Positions 41,711-52,234 of a DNA stretch of 64,000 nucleotides are shown in pieces. Below the pieces are notes generated by a model, which had not been told where the DNA came from, made no database searches, and was given only the letters and a program-made list of their open reading frames with translations. The position numbers and the translations under genes were made by a program. How positions within the stretch are numbered: position 1 is the stretch's first letter; each line of letters starts with the position of its first letter. This stretch comes from Phymatolithon calcareum (taxonomy: Eukaryota > Rhodophyta > Florideophyceae > Hapalidiales). The stretch lies in assembly GCA_977006965.1 (NCBI GenBank), contig OZ345374.1, positions 2,170,001 to 2,234,000 on the forward strand, given 5' to 3'.

Positions 41711-43753
41711 TCATGTGGATAGATTCTTCTCTTGGGCATTATTTTCTAGATTTCGAGTTCTCCAAATATAGAACACATTGCTCGAGAGAATCATGAAATA
41801 ATATCGTATATTTCGAGGTCAGTAGGTTTCTTTGGAACATTGCGCAACAGATATTGGAAGGGCAGATGAGAGCATACCCAAGACGTAGGAAGAGGGCGAG
41901 CCCTTCGTATACCGGAATTGTGTTATCAAAAGCGATGGGAGAATACTGCGAGATCTCGATTCCAATCGCGTCGACAAACGGAAGAATGATGTAATATTTC
42001 TGCAAACTGAATGAGCTTGAAGGTGACAGTCGGAATAGGCTAGGTGATACCGTATCATGTATCTGAAAGCGTTGCTTTCTTTGGGTGAAAATGCAGTGTA
42101 GGCAGAAGTAGATATTCGAACACTGGCTGCTGACCAAGTAATGACGGCAAGCATCTGTCTCCTGTTTGATGTGATCAAGAATTTCAGAAAGAGTCTGTTA
42201 GCATTAATACAATAATGCGCTTGCCATTTTAATGGTAAGCAATTAATATTGAGGTAAACATACCAAGGCTCCAGGCTGGTTATAAAAATGTATTGAAATG
42301 CATTAAAGAAATATGTCTTCCTTTGTCGCCGTTCTTGTTCTTCTTGTCGGAGTCCTCCAGCAGTGAGGGAGGCTGGGTATACACCGCTCCTGGCTTCTCA
42401 ACCTCATTAAAGTCCATGGAGATAGACGACCAGATGATTTGGACGATTGTATCACCGTTTGGTGACGTTTTCAGAGATGCGAGCTGTGGTACAGATGAGT
42501 CTTTGGAGGATTCAGTCGTGTTCGAAAGGGATGGGCGAAGAATGTTTGTCTCGGCCATATCTGGAACACAATAGTGAGAGCCCTGTTTCTTGTGGTTGCC
42601 GCTATAAGGAAAGCCGAAGGGGAAGGACCAATATATAGTGTAGATGATTAGGAAGACTATCGGCTATCCATGCATCTCGGTCTTCATAAAAGTGTTTCTC
42701 ATTCTCTCGAGCCGTACAGTTCCTTGCTGTTCCAGCGAGACTGCCTATCACGCTACACTTGATGCTGTTTTGAGCGCTTCTCTTGCAACAATTCTCAAGA
42801 ATCCTTTCTTCAGTTAGGAACACAGCGGCTTAGTATCTCATTGAAGATATAAGTCCAAGCATCAATAGAGCTTCGCAACCAGTCGTGACTGGTTGTCTTC
42901 AATAGTGATTTCTCTTGCCCCCAAGTGCTGACAGTGCTGCCTATGCTTCTCTGGAGAATAGATCCATTTAGAGGAATAGGATGGAAGACAGTCGAGCTGT
43001 CCAAAAAGTGCATGACAGACCAGAACTTACAAAGGATTCTGCGACAGGCGCGATATTATGATAAATATCTGATTTTCCAAAAATCTTTGATTCTGGCGTT
43101 CATACGTAGGATTTTCTCAGCGAACCGGACATTCATGGCCTTCACATCGGCAATTCTTGGGGAACTCACGTTCCGCGACATCCAGATAAGGAGGAAAGAC
43201 AGGCGAACACAATAATACGAAAATGGGAACCGTCGGCCACATGAACACGTTTCTATACTAAGGCAAAGTCATTGTAATCCCATTTTTTCTCCCATTTTTC
43301 TTCGTTTTTAGTGCTGTTTAGCTAGGTACCTTCTATGTGGGCGATCTCTTTCGCCCGTGGGGGAACCCGCAAATCCTGACATGCAAGCTTTATGGAGAAC
43401 TACAGCAATTATTAGAATACATTCACGCTGATGATGGAGTCGTGAACATGTTTCTATACTAGCTTTAAAGTGATGGAGTCGAACCGAGAATCGTGCAACA
43501 GAGGCCAGAAACGCAGAAATGAGTTTTTTCAGTCGCCCTCATAAGTTATCATATTTTTCGCCCTGGCCACAAATTGGCCAATTTTAACCAGTGAGTGCCA
43601 GTCTGATGAGACTTGCCGCGTTGTATTTGTTTTATTACATTTTCTCGCTTGAGAGAATAGTTTCTCATATATCGCTTTCTTGTTCTGATTTTAAATAAAA
43701 ATCTACTTTTCTTCTTCTTTGCTGTTCTCAGCATTTTAGGAACCAACGACAAA
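41711..43753. other. No recognised gene; several weak ORFs
   Basis: ORFs at 41739-42178 (minus), 42280-42574 (both strands), 42602-42823 and 42810-43013 (minus) have moderate length but no recognised motifs. The two minus frames at 42602-43013 have protein-like composition (SHDWLRSSIDAWTYIFNEIL; RENEKHFYEDRDAWIADSLP) and could be exons of one unknown gene. Not enough to call. Confidence 0.25.
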
Positions 43754-43799
43754 TAGACCTGAACGACGCTGAAACTAGTTTCAGCGTCGTTCAGGTCTA
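43754..43799. repeat. Perfect 46-bp palindrome
   Basis: TAGACCTGAACGACGCTGAA then ACT, followed by its exact reverse, centred at 43776/43777 with no loop. Perfect spacer-less palindromes of this size are unstable and usually young. Confidence 0.8.
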
Positions 43800-45365
43800 C
43801 TTTAGATCTCCGATCAGAAAAATGATATTTGCCACCCAAACGAGGAAGAGATGCTGGAAATGACAGTTGATACTGTCAAAAGAAAATGTCCGAAATCAAC
43901 TACTTAAATGAGAACGTAAACGAAGGATTGTAGGGCAACTAAAAAGTCTCTCAGGTGCAATGATGATTGACAAGGGGAGCTTCAATTAAACAGAAATCCA
44001 ATCCAATCACCCAAACGAGGAATATCTCGTTGAAAATGAGACATTACAATATTGCAGTTTATATTGATGGCCGCAATTTTATGGTATATTTCAAGGACCT
44101 CGTTTTCCTAATTCAACCGAAGGCAAAGATTAAAGCAGGGTCAATTTTGCAATGTGTTGAGAAAACTGTGGAGTTACAGACTTGACTGACACAGAGTACA
44201 GTGTCGTTATCAGGTCAGTTGCACTACAGATAGTACACGTAGTACACGTTAGCTTTGCATTCGATCTCCAGCAGACAGTACTTTGCTCATGTCCATCTGA
44301 GCTTCAGACTCCTAGAGAGGCAAGTCACGTTTACCAGTTCATTACATGTTCGTAGAGCATTTCGCTCATCGCTCATCAGGTCTCCTCTTGTCACCACGCA
44401 AGAGCTCGCCGTCTCGGTCTACATCTAGCCTCGCGCTAGAGTTCGCCGACCACACAGGTGTTCGTCCCGACCACATCCAGTCTTGCACTGGAATTTTACG
44501 GACCTCGACACCTTTGTGTTTTTTGTCCATCATTGTCATATACACAGCTCGTTCGCAGCCGACCCGTATTCTGCATCGATCTGTACCTCACGAGCGGACA
44601 TCCGGAGGCAGTAATTTCAAAATGACGTGCGTCCACCGCCGCGCGTGCGAGTCTATCTCCTCGATCGTTCATACTCTAGCAGGAGATGGTACCAGTGCTC
44701 TACGTGTCCTCCTCATTCACCATCCTAATCGCTATTCAAAATTCTTGTTCCGCGGCTGCGGTCTGTAGGCGCGCAGTTCTTGTTGCTCACTTTGAAACTC
44801 TATTGTGCAGCCAACACTTCTGCGCCGGTATATGCGAACATAAGGAATGCCTTCTTGTACGTACGTTCACTCCTGCATTAACCTCTTCCGAACTGACGCA
44901 CTACTAAGTTAAGATACGTCTTCGAGCAACAAATTCGAACCTAATCATGTCCCTTATCGATTGCTCAAGTGCAAACAGGTGCTGATGCGTAGTTTCCACC
45001 TTGTAAATGCACTAAATAGAGTAGTATAAAGAGAGAAGTCAGGATCTATAGTTCGAGGTAGCATTGCCTTCTCGACGCCCTTTTCCAGTTCTGAATCACC
45101 GCTGGCTTCCGTCGAGGGACAGCATCGTTGACTTTCCCAAGATCGTCCCGTGGGAGCATTATTAATTATGACGGAATTGAAGGTTTTATTCTCAAGTGGA
45201 TATGAGAGAGAAGCACAGGCGAGATGCCGTCAGCGTCCTACAATCTTAAGAGTATTTCCAGCTTGCTAGCGCACAGGCTTCGTCGGGTTTCCATGCGCGA
45301 GCCACCTCGAATGCCCCCCCTGAGGCACGACAACACCGTGGGACAATACGGCAGTGCGGTATGGC
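43800..45365. other. No gene recognised
   Basis: A 140-residue plus frame (44346-44768) is open but Ser-rich and without motifs. The GTACACGTAGTACACGTTA stretch near 44235 is a short local repeat. Nothing else supported. Confidence 0.3.
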
Positions 45366-45378
45366 AATGCCAATGGCA

Positions 45379-46201
45379 GGGCCACTGGCCCGAGGAAGGA
45401 CGGATAGGCTCCGTCTCCTGTGCCGGATCCATGCGGCCGCACATCGACGAGAAATCTTGGCCTTCAAAATGCTGAGAAGGAACAAGGCGAAAGAACGTAT
45501 GTATTCAAATGAAGTGCCCGAAATAAGAAACAACCATGAATGGCAGTACACGAGGAAAGATATCGCCGCGATGGAGACCAGAGAGCCGTTCGGTGAAGCG
45601 GTAAAGCATATCCAAGCAAACCAATCTTCGCAAGCACTTCGATCGAAATTTCTGGAAATGGAAGGAGACCGCCTAGAATCTAAGCGGAAAAGAAAGATAC
45701 CATACGACAATACAAGAGAATTGCCAGCAATCCTCAAGTTCCCCAAGGTGAAGCACAGACAACTCGCGCTGCAGTATGCCTGTGGAAGATTCCCACAGGT
45801 GTCAACAACAAGTATGACTGAAGAATTCGGCACCAGAGCCAGAGAGCATATGGAGACCCTTGAACGCACGCTAGCAGGGTACGAACTCGGAGGAGAAAAA
45901 CGACTGGAAAACAGAAAAGGCGCTAGATGCGCTCTTACTATTTAGCAAGACACTCATAGAACGCATGGAGAACGAAGAAGGCATGTATTAATCCGCAGAA
46001 TGCAAGGCAAAAAGTGGTCGAGTCCAAGCACCAACAATCCCGTAGAGGTCTGAGATAGGACTACTTTGAGTCCTGAGTTTTCCCGTCTGCCATTCTGGTG
46101 GACGTTTTGTGAGCTACACAAAGGTAGGTAGCACCAGAGGAAGCCTTGCCCATATCTTCGGAAGTCTGTGGGGCTTTTAAATAAACTTGAAAGGGAAAAA
46201 A
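45379..46201 (+). mobile_element. LINE-3: 5'-truncated non-LTR retrotransposon, 13-bp TSD
   Basis: Flanked by the perfect 13-bp repeat AATGCCAATGGCA (45366-45378 and 46202-46214). The plus frame (to 45945) encodes the C-terminal, reverse-transcriptase-distal part also present at the 3' end of LINE-2. It is rich in Lys/Glu/Arg (KERMYSNEVPEIRNNHEWQY, RQLALQYACGRFPQVSTT, MTEEFGTRAREHMETLERTL). It ends in AAATAAACTTGAAAGGG and an A-run. The opposite-strand ORF 45246-45869 is a shadow. Confidence 0.72.
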
Positions 46202-46329
46202 AATGCCAATGGCAATTCTGAACTTTTTGGGCTCGCCTGCATAACTTGCACGGTAACTTTCTATTGCCGTTCTCGTGTGCGGATGAGCGAAAGGGTACTC
46301 ACCCACGAAGCAGCGCGCTGCAGACTACT

Positions 46330-46609
46330 TGTAATGAACAGCACTATCAGCATCGACCCAGGAGCTCTATAACGGCTCCTTGCGATCTACCCAACGACAC
46401 TGTCAACACAGTGTGGTGAACGACTTCCGAGAGGAACCAACGGATTGATCACAGATACTGACTAACATTCAACGTACGATTAGTCTAGTGTCAGTTAGTG
46501 CCCCCCCTTTTTTGCAGGGTGTGCAATTGCTCGCTTCCGCCCCTATTTAAGCCGCGATACTAATCACTTCCACTAAAAGAAAGAGAACCATCGCTTAAGA
46601 CACACCACA
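46330..46609 (+). repeat. 5' LTR of Ty3/gypsy element
   Basis: 280 bp, begins TGTAATGAAC and ends CACACCACA (TG...CA). It contains CCCCTATTTAAGCCGCG, a TATA-like box near 46540-46552, which probably drives the element. It differs from the 3' LTR at one base (about 46587, A against G). Confidence 0.9.
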
Positions 46610-46636
46610 GTGATCACTCAGTCATCTTATTCGATC

Positions 46637-49600
46637 ATGGAAGCAAAAATCGACCCAGAAGAGGAAAACTCCTCAACGAGTTATGAGCAGAATCCCGCAT
46701 ATGTTCGACAATCTGCTGTAACAGTATCGGTCGATTATCCTAAGCTTCTCGATTTTGACTCTCAAAAAATTCGGATCTTTTTACGGGCTTATAAAAGATA
46801 CTGCAATGAGGTCCGAGCAAGGTCTGCCCAACGTGGTTCGTCGTCAACCGATGAACCTGTCCGTCCGGTAAACCTGAAATTCTGCGTCGATGCAGAATAT
46901 ATTACGTCACTTATCGATCTTGGTTTCATGGAAAATGTTTCTTCTTATGATGAACTGGACGATGAATCATTGCTTTCTTATCTACAAAGCAAGGCGGAAG
47001 AATCTAAGGAAGTCATGACTTTGGCAAGCCTAGATTCCATCATCGAGAAGGAGCTGAAGATGAAATACTCTGACAAGTCAGCAACCTCTCGTATCACAAC
47101 TTTATTGTGCGACTACAGCACAATTTTACGAAAACATGGTCTCTCTTGGATCCTTCAGGATTCGCAGAAGGTGGCCGTGTTCCACGTTCTGTCTGCGATT
47201 CGTCCTTACACGCTGCAGAATAGACTCCGCGATGACCTGCAGTTTTCTCATCATCATCTTAAAAAGGATTTTAAGGAATTTACCAAGCATGTCATGAAAC
47301 TCGCGGAAGCATACCAGCTCGTCCAAGGCGGCAACCGTAAGAACAATATTGAAAAAAACGTGGAAAAAAGCAAATCAACGCGCAATGGTGGCTACGGAGA
47401 CAGTTCAAAGGCTGGAAGAGCAAGTGTTCCAAGTACCGAACGCCCCACAAAGGATACTAAAGACGGAAAGATTATAAAAAAGGAGTACAAGAGGTACGAT
47501 ATCGATCCCAAAGATGCTCCCGCCAGGTCAACACGTAATCAAACCAAAAAAGCCGAAGAAGCTGAAGCACTAAGGCGAGTCAAGTTTGAAGGTGGTCCTG
47601 TCAAACCTCCACCACCCCAGAAGAAAGGCCCAAAGTTCAACGCTAACCGTGTTTTCAATGAAGCCGAGAATGGCCTTCCGTCCGTTTCCGCTATAGTTAT
47701 GGATGGAAAATCGTCATTGGAAGTTATTGCACGATGTGACGACGGAGCAGACGACAGTCTTGTACGCCGCCGCGTCGCAGAGAAGGCTGTACTTATGGGC
47801 ATTGGCCGTATGCGACAACTGGACGAACCAGTGAAACTAAGCGTGGCGTTGACACAAGAAGGATTCGATCACGAGTTCACCTTTTCAAGGCAATGGATTG
47901 TACCGAGCACAGTTTTGAAACTGGCTTCAGGTCAGCTATCTATGAGCAATATCACCTATCTCGTGTCCGATGACCTTCTTACAAAGGAACCTATTCTCAT
48001 TGGTGTCCCTGTTTTGAGGCACCTGAAAATTGATACCAAAACGCTCCTGGAAAAGAACAGGGTCATGTTGGATGGTATTGATTGCTCTTCAGTGGGTAAC
48101 CCTACTGTGCCAAAAGGTGGAGGATATGTAAGTCGCATTATGGCCGCACGAAGAAACCAAGTGATTGAAAACTCAACTTCTAAACCTGACCAAATCGACC
48201 AGCTAAAACGAGCAAAGCCGACTTCTCCTGATCCCAGTCGTCCAAGGGCATACTATTATGAGGATGCTGATGAAGCCTCTGTACCGAATCCATCCCTCCT
48301 TGACCCAGTGGACAGCGATCAGCACGAAGACGTACTATTGGCCTTTGAGAATATGCTCGCCAGAGCTGTTACGAATGGTATCCCCAAGGAAGATTTTCCT
48401 CGTCTACAGAAGATTGTGTACGACAATCTAGATATTTTTCGGACAGGACTTTCTTCTGGTCCCCCTGTGGATATTCCTCCGCTAAAAATTGAACTCACAC
48501 CGGAGGCCAGGCCTGTAAAAGTCAGGCTACGAAACTACAGTCAAGCACAACAAGAGTTTCTTGAAAACTACAAGAATCGTCTGGTCCAGAAGAATATGGC
48601 GTACCGAAACCCGACTTCATCCTGGGCCGTAGCGCCGTTACTTGTTCCAAAGCCAGGCCCCCAACTGTTTCGATTCACGGCCGACCTACGACCAGTCAAC
48701 GTGTTTACACTCAAGCATTCGTATCCTATGCCTTTACTCGAAAATGAGCTCCGAAAGCTTGCTAATGCGAAGTGCTACGCAAACTTTGATTTGTCTAATG
48801 CATACTGGCAATTGCCCCTTGACGAGTCCAGTCAAGAACTGCAATCTTTCATTACTCCCGATGGTGTTTACACGCCTACACGCGTCATGCACGGATCCAC
48901 AAATGCCGTTGCTCACTTGCAGGCATCTCTCACTGATCTGTTGGACAAAGAAAACCTGCTTAAATTCTTCTTGATTTGGCTGGACTACCTACTGTCATAT
49001 GCAACGTATACTGATGAGCTACTGAACAGCACCGAAAGCTTTTTCAAGATGTGCAGAAACATTTTTTTAAGGTTGGATCCCAGAAAATGTGTTCTATTTG
49101 CAAAGAGTATACGCTGGTGTGGCCGACAAATATCAGAAGAAGGCATTCGGTTCGACCCGCGAAACCTTTCCGCACTTCTGGATATGGAGTACCCCACAAC
49201 AGGTGCTCATTTGCAACAGTTCTGCTGTGCACTGCAATGGGTGCGGACATCCATACCTCGTTTTACCGAAATCACCAAGCCATTAATTGACCTTCTTGAG
49301 CTGGTGTATGAAAAAGCCGGAAAGCGCACAAGGATTGCTGCTGCCAAGGTGAATCTGAAATCTCTGAACTGGGGTGAGGATGAAATGAAGTCATTCAATG
49401 AATGTAAGGCCGCTCTGATTAACCAGGTCACATTAACCCACAGGGACAGCTCGAAGAGGATGTGCGTCTACACTGATGCTAATGATTATATGTGGTCTGC
49501 CATTATCACACAAAGGCCCCACAATGAGGCCTCGATGCCTCATCATGAGCAATTTCATCAGCCGCTTGCCTTCCTCTCTGGGAGATTTAATGACACACAA

Positions 49601-50047
49601 GTTGGATGGTCGATATTGGAGAAAGAGGCTTATGCTATTATAGCAGCTACAAAGCGCATGCATTGGGTTTTGGCAGTTCCTGAAGGATTCGACCTTTATA
49701 CCGATCACAATAACCTGATTTTCATTTTTGACCCTATGAGTCTAATACCGGACATGTCAATTGCATCAGTTCGCAAGGTGCTTCGCTGGGCTGTACGGAT
49801 GAGCATGTATAATTATGTGGTACACCACATAAGCGGACACGACAATGTATGGGCTGACTTATTGGGACGATGGTCCGCTCAGCCCACAATACGTCGCATT
49901 GTACGCATTCCTCCCCTAGTATCCTCAAGCGACAATGATTTCGAGTGGCCGTCGGAGTTTGAAGTTTCTGAAGCGCAAGGAAACAATGCGAATTATCGTC
50001 CGAAGGCTCTTATAAATGTGTCTGGGTTATGGTGCAAGCTCTTATAA
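46637..50047 (+). CDS. Gag-Pr-RT-RH polyprotein of Ty3/gypsy element
   Basis: 1136 residues from the ATG at 46637. The N-terminal ~330 residues are gag-like and hydrophilic, with no zinc knuckle seen. A retropepsin-like site ARCDDGADDSLV follows, in which D-D-G-A replaces the usual D-S/T-G-A. Reverse transcriptase: LVPKPGPQLFRFTADLRPVN, NFDLSNAYWQLPLD (first Asp), GVYTPTRVMHG, and at the YxDD box the sequence LIWLDYLLSY, where the second Asp is Tyr. RNase H: MCVYTDANDYMWSAI, ILEKEAYAII, DLYTDHNNL. The frame ends soon after a 32-bp tandem duplication (50006-50069), which separates it from integrase. The Tyr change should abolish polymerisation. Confidence 0.85.
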   Translation: MEAKIDPEEENSSTSYEQNPAYVRQSAVTVSVDYPKLLDFDSQKIRIFLRAYKRYCNEVRARSAQRGSSSTDEPVRPVNLKFCVDAEYITSLIDLGFMENVSSYDELDDESLLSYLQSKAEESKEVMTLASLDSIIEKELKMKYSDKSATSRITTLLCDYSTILRKHGLSWILQDSQKVAVFHVLSAIRPYTLQNRLRDDLQFSHHHLKKDFKEFTKHVMKLAEAYQLVQGGNRKNNIEKNVEKSKSTRNGGYGDSSKAGRASVPSTERPTKDTKDGKIIKKEYKRYDIDPKDAPARSTRNQTKKAEEAEALRRVKFEGGPVKPPPPQKKGPKFNANRVFNEAENGLPSVSAIVMDGKSSLEVIARCDDGADDSLVRRRVAEKAVLMGIGRMRQLDEPVKLSVALTQEGFDHEFTFSRQWIVPSTVLKLASGQLSMSNITYLVSDDLLTKEPILIGVPVLRHLKIDTKTLLEKNRVMLDGIDCSSVGNPTVPKGGGYVSRIMAARRNQVIENSTSKPDQIDQLKRAKPTSPDPSRPRAYYYEDADEASVPNPSLLDPVDSDQHEDVLLAFENMLARAVTNGIPKEDFPRLQKIVYDNLDIFRTGLSSGPPVDIPPLKIELTPEARPVKVRLRNYSQAQQEFLENYKNRLVQKNMAYRNPTSSWAVAPLLVPKPGPQLFRFTADLRPVNVFTLKHSYPMPLLENELRKLANAKCYANFDLSNAYWQLPLDESSQELQSFITPDGVYTPTRVMHGSTNAVAHLQASLTDLLDKENLLKFFLIWLDYLLSYATYTDELLNSTESFFKMCRNIFLRLDPRKCVLFAKSIRWCGRQISEEGIRFDPRNLSALLDMEYPTTGAHLQQFCCALQWVRTSIPRFTEITKPLIDLLELVYEKAGKRTRIAAAKVNLKSLNWGEDEMKSFNECKAALINQVTLTHRDSSKRMCVYTDANDYMWSAIITQRPHNEASMPHHEQFHQPLAFLSGRFNDTQVGWSILEKEAYAIIAATKRMHWVLAVPEGFDLYTDHNNLIFIFDPMSLIPDMSIASVRKVLRWAVRMSMYNYVVHHISGHDNVWADLLGRWSAQPTIRRIVRIPPLVSSSDNDFEWPSEFEVSEAQGNNANYRPKALINVSGLWCKLL

Positions 50048-50069
50048 ATGTGTCTGGGTTATGGTGCAA
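50006..50069 (+). repeat. 32-bp tandem duplication causing frameshift in pol
   Basis: GCTCTTATAAATGTGTCTGG and the following 12 bases occur twice back to back (50006-50037, 50038-50069) with no differences. Both copies encode ALINVSGLWC, but 32 is not a multiple of three, so the integrase part is shifted out of the upstream frame. One copy alone would give a continuous polyprotein. Confidence 0.9.
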
Positions 50070-51444
50070 CAAGAAGGGCGCTGTTTGGATTCCAAGTAAA
50101 GCCTCAGATTTGCAACTTCGTATATGCATCATCGCACACACAAGCTCCGCTGGACATCGAGGTCAGAAAGCTACTCGCACTATAATTCGACGCCATTACT
50201 TTTGGGACTCACTCGATGTCGATGTACAAACTTTCACTCGCAGCTGTATACACTGTTTGTCCACTATCCGTGGTACTAAGGTCCCACGACCATTCGGTCC
50301 AGCGCTTCACGGAACTGAGCCAAATGACCTTATTCAGTTTGACTATCTTGAAATGGCTCCAAGTCGAGAGGGCCACAAGTACATTCTCATGATTCGCGAC
50401 GATTTCTCTTCCTACATCTGGTTGTTTCCTTTTCAGAGCGCAAACTCGGAAAACTCAGCCACCGCGATTATTGAATGGGCTACTACGTTTACCATACCTA
50501 AAGGATTGATGTCTGATGGAGGATCCCATTTTCAGAACGAAACTGTTCGACTGGTGACAAAAGGCCTGCGCTCACCGCATCATTTCACGCTGCCGTATAC
50601 GCCATGGTCAAACGGAGGTATTGAACGGATGGGGAAAGAAGTGCTTCGTATCTTTCGCGCAACGCTATCTGAACTTCGAATGGATCCCGGTGAATGGCCT
50701 GATTTGGTACCGATTTTGCAAAGCGCTCTCAACAATGCACCTTCCCCACAAAGAGGACAGTTTGCACCTGTCCAAATTTTTCTAGGACAGAAGCCGTCAG
50801 ACCCGGTACAGACGTTTCGGCGTGCATCCACAGGTACTGTCATGACTTTGAAACAAGCCAAATCCGAAATTCAGAAGAACCTAACGCTTCTAAAGGATGT
50901 TGTAGCGAAAATTCACCCAGTTGTGAGCACGTCGTTGGAAAACAATCGTCGGCGTGCAAGAGAAGCAGCTTCTCGTGGAGAATTGCCGAGGTTCTCAGAA
51001 GGAGATTTTGTGTTACTCGCGCGGGAAGAGTTTTTCAGTGGCGAGAAATTGGCACTTCGATGGAGAGGGCCTCGGCGCGTGGTCAAGGCAAAATCGGATT
51101 TTGTTTACACAATTGAAGACCTCCGCAATGGTGCCCTCGAGGACGCTCATGTCTGTCGGCTCATGTTCTATTCTGATTCTGCTATGGACCAAGTCGCGAT
51201 TTTACCTCATGTTCTTTCATCGGAGACAGGAATGCCCGTCGCTCGCCTTATGGGTTTAGAGGAACACGAAGGCGGACTCTACGTTCACGTGCGTTGGAAG
51301 GGACTGTCGGAAAAAGAGGACACTCTTGAACTAATTCAAAAGGTCTATGAAGATGTACCCAAAATTGTTCTTAACCTCTTAGCTCGGAAGAGCACAACGA
51401 AAGCTTTGCGCAAGAAAGCAAAGACCATCCTGGGTCTCGCTTAG
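50029..51444 (+). CDS. Integrase and chromodomain part of Ty3/gypsy element
   Basis: 471 residues if started at the ATG within the duplicated segment; that ATG is created by context, not by design. Integrase zinc domain: IAHTSSAGHRG and SCIHCL (H..H, CxxC). Catalytic core: LIQFDYLEM (Asp), GLMSDGGSHFQNE (Asp), WSNGGIERMGKEV (Glu), a complete DDE triad. The C-terminal region contains FVLLAREEFF and WRGPRRVVKAKSD, and then a chromodomain-like segment (ARLMGLEEHEGGLYVHVRWK, GLSEKEDTLELI). Chromodomains of such elements help to choose integration sites. The frame itself is intact to the stop at 51442. Confidence 0.85.
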   Translation: MVQALINVSGLWCNKKGAVWIPSKASDLQLRICIIAHTSSAGHRGQKATRTIIRRHYFWDSLDVDVQTFTRSCIHCLSTIRGTKVPRPFGPALHGTEPNDLIQFDYLEMAPSREGHKYILMIRDDFSSYIWLFPFQSANSENSATAIIEWATTFTIPKGLMSDGGSHFQNETVRLVTKGLRSPHHFTLPYTPWSNGGIERMGKEVLRIFRATLSELRMDPGEWPDLVPILQSALNNAPSPQRGQFAPVQIFLGQKPSDPVQTFRRASTGTVMTLKQAKSEIQKNLTLLKDVVAKIHPVVSTSLENNRRRAREAASRGELPRFSEGDFVLLAREEFFSGEKLALRWRGPRRVVKAKSDFVYTIEDLRNGALEDAHVCRLMFYSDSAMDQVAILPHVLSSETGMPVARLMGLEEHEGGLYVHVRWKGLSEKEDTLELIQKVYEDVPKIVLNLLARKSTTKALRKKAKTILGLA

Positions 51445-51453
51445 GTGAGGGAG

Positions 51454-51733
51454 TGTAATGAACAGCACTATCAGCATCGACCCAGGAGCTCTATAACGGC
51501 TCCTTGCGATCTACCCAACGACACTGTCAACACAGTGTGGTGAACGACTTCCGAGAGGAACCAACGGATTGATCACAGATACTGACTAACATTCAACGTA
51601 CGATTAGTCTAGTGTCAGTTAGTGCCCCCCCTTTTTTGCAGGGTGTGCAATTGCTCGCTTCCGCCCCTATTTAAGCCGCGATACTAATCACTTCCACTAA
51701 AAGAAAGAGAGCCATCGCTTAAGACACACCACA
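51454..51733 (+). repeat. 3' LTR of Ty3/gypsy element
   Basis: 280 bp, one mismatch with the 5' LTR, ends CACACCACA followed by the target duplication CTACT. Confidence 0.9.
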
Positions 51734-52234
51734 CTACTGCACAGGACAGTGGCGCTGGACACGGCATGTCCTTCCCGTTTCCTGTTCTCCGGTATCTACA
51801 AAAATGCCACGGACTGAGTGTTACCGACATGATCTCTCCCACCCGGCTCGTACATCAACCGTTTTCCTCATCAAGGCTAACGCCAGTGCACGCATACTTT
51901 CCGTTCGCTCTGCAGCGCAGAGCAGAGCATTCTTTTCCTTGTCTCCACGCACAGTGCCCTCTTTCCGCTCGAGTATACCTTTGGAGGCCACGCCACATTC
52001 TTTTTCTGCCACTTTCAATCAATCGCTGGGTGCCCGTTTACAGTCCTGGCAGTACCCGCACTATACTAAAAATACGATATGTTTATTCACGGCATGCTAC
52101 GTCACGTATTTTTAATAAAGTATAGAGATTTAAAAATCTCCCAAACAATGCAGATACCCCTTAGGGTAAGCTCTCAGGAGGAGGTACGTTAGAATTTTGG
52201 AATAATCGAATTTCCCACGCAGTAAAGCTGCCCC
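51734..52234. other. Target-side flank of the LTR element
   Basis: Continues the sequence seen before the 5' LTR (46215-46329). A 103-residue plus frame (51804-52115) and a complementary minus frame are open; neither is recognised. Two similar phrases (CCCCTTAGGGTAAGCTC and CCCCTTAGGGCGAGCTC) lie near 52157 and 52230. Confidence 0.3.

Larger units (their letters stand above)
46330..51733 (+). mobile_element. Ty3/gypsy LTR retrotransposon, complete ends
   Basis: 5404 bp bounded by two 280-bp LTRs and a 5-bp target duplication CTACT (46325-46329 and 51734-51738). Domain order is gag, protease, reverse transcriptase, RNase H, integrase, chromodomain-like tail, the Ty3/gypsy chromovirus order. 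A purine tract GGTGAGGGAG precedes the 3' LTR. No standard tRNA primer site (TGG-type) follows the 5' LTR; the first internal bases are GTGATCACTCAG. Structure implies recent insertion, but pol carries a duplication frameshift and a changed catalytic residue. Confidence 0.9.

Noticed and set aside
45246-45869. 207-residue minus ORF
   Set aside because: Shadow of the LINE-3 coding strand; the same shadow appears over the LINE-2 tail at 27025-27543.
50029-50047. Programmed frameshift between pol and integrase
   Set aside because: The shift is fully explained by an exact 32-bp tandem duplication; no slippery site is needed.
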